Positions 6,017 to 6,369 of a DNA stretch of 6,369 nt are shown here, piece by piece. Under the pieces are notes generated by a model. The model searched no databases. It was not told the origin of the DNA and saw nothing but the letters and a program-made list of their open reading frames with translations. The position numbers and the translations under genes are program-made. Origin of the DNA: an uncultured Prevotella sp. (GTDB lineage: Bacteria > Bacteroidota > Bacteroidia > Bacteroidales > Bacteroidaceae); contig CAMUQM010000117.1 in the NCBI GenBank assembly GCA_947095945.1, forward strand, positions 1-6,369. Reading direction: 5' to 3'. Within the stretch, counting starts at the first letter, position 1, and each line of letters begins with the position of its first letter.

Positions 6017-6369
6017 ATGATTAAAGATAATAGTCAACCATATCAGGCAAAACAATCTCCTTGCTCTTTTACGCAAGAGGGGCAAGAAACAAGGACTATA
6101 GAAGAAGTAGAAAAGGAACTTCCTCTTGCCTTTACGACCTATACTCGCAAACTTTTCGGAGATGAACTTTATCAAACATTTCTGAAAGGCTTACAAGTAA
6201 CTCCTCCTGTGAGTATCCGTCTAAACCTTTTCAAGTTGTCAGAGGAAACGAATAAGATTAATCCTGCGTTAAGTCCTCAGCCCATTCCTTGGTGCAAGGA
6301 AGGCTTCTGGTTGGAAACAAGACCTAACTTTACGTTCGACCCCCTACTCCATGCTGGAGTCTATTATGT
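6017..6369 (+). CDS. NOL1/NOP2/Sun-family rRNA cytosine-C5 methyltransferase, N-terminal part
   Basis: ATG at 6017 opens a frame that runs off the window after 117 codons. Residues 35-70 (LPLAFTTYTRKLFGDELYQT... then PPVSIRLN) and 90-117 (IPWCKEGFWLETRP... then FDPLLHAGVYY) match the start of bacterial 5-methylcytosine rRNA methyltransferases of the NOL1/NOP2/Sun family, RsmF-like in Bacteroidota. The PPVSIRLN segment is the N-terminal RNA-binding part, and the HAGVYY segment leads into the SAM-binding domain, which lies beyond the window with the catalytic cysteines. The first 34 residues are polar and poorly conserved, but no in-frame ATG lies further in, so 6017 is the likely start. Only 5 bp separate it from the lipoprotein stop, so the two are co-transcribed. 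The exact rRNA target cannot be told from this part. Confidence 0.88.
   Translation, partial: MIKDNSQPYQAKQSPCSFTQEGQETRTIEEVEKELPLAFTTYTRKLFGDELYQTFLKGLQVTPPVSIRLNLFKLSEETNKINPALSPQPIPWCKEGFWLETRPNFTFDPLLHAGVYY

Overview
This 6.4 kb window comes from a chromosome of the Bacteroidota, most likely order Bacteroidales and probably Prevotella or a close relative. Four things point there. The genes start without Shine-Dalgarno sequences, behind A-rich leaders. At least one site matches the Bacteroidota sigma -7 box (TAnnTTTG). One gene encodes a TPR / beta-propeller / OmpA lipoprotein of the PorE type, seen in bacteria with type IX secretion. The large intergenic region resembles, from memory only, a dispersed element of oral Prevotella genomes. 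No genus-level marker is complete, so the genus is an inference.

Layout, all genes on the + strand: (1) 1-194 is the C-terminal end of a membrane protein whose start lies outside the window, followed by a strong intrinsic terminator at 217-255. (2) 195-1099 is a 905-bp AT-rich region with no convincing intact gene but much structure: a degenerate 22-bp periodic array (410-541) that also holds a long imperfect hairpin (431-513), a minus-strand reading frame broken by one stop (572-820) with a promoter-like sequence at its head, a pair of related hairpins 100 bp apart (782-805 and 882-911), and a likely mutS2 promoter at 975-982 with a structured leader. (3) 1100-3808 is mutS2, with an extra hydrophilic insert just before the ATPase core. 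(4) 3809-3917 is a short spacer with five tandem octamers and a hairpin. (5) 3918-6011 encodes a PorE-like lipoprotein. (6) 6017 to the window end is the start of a NOL1/NOP2/Sun-family rRNA cytosine-C5 methyltransferase, only 5 bp after the previous stop.

The three main genes probably share transcription from the promoter ahead of mutS2; the last two almost certainly do. Their roles differ: ribosome rescue or recombination control (MutS2), an outer-membrane lipoprotein that probably links the type IX secretion apparatus to peptidoglycan (PorE-like), and ribosomal RNA modification. MutS2 and the methyltransferase share a ribosome theme; the lipoprotein between them does not, so the grouping looks like housekeeping linkage rather than a dedicated system. 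I see no defence system, mobile-element gene, CRISPR array, tRNA or rRNA. The least explained part of the window is the 905-bp intergenic region.
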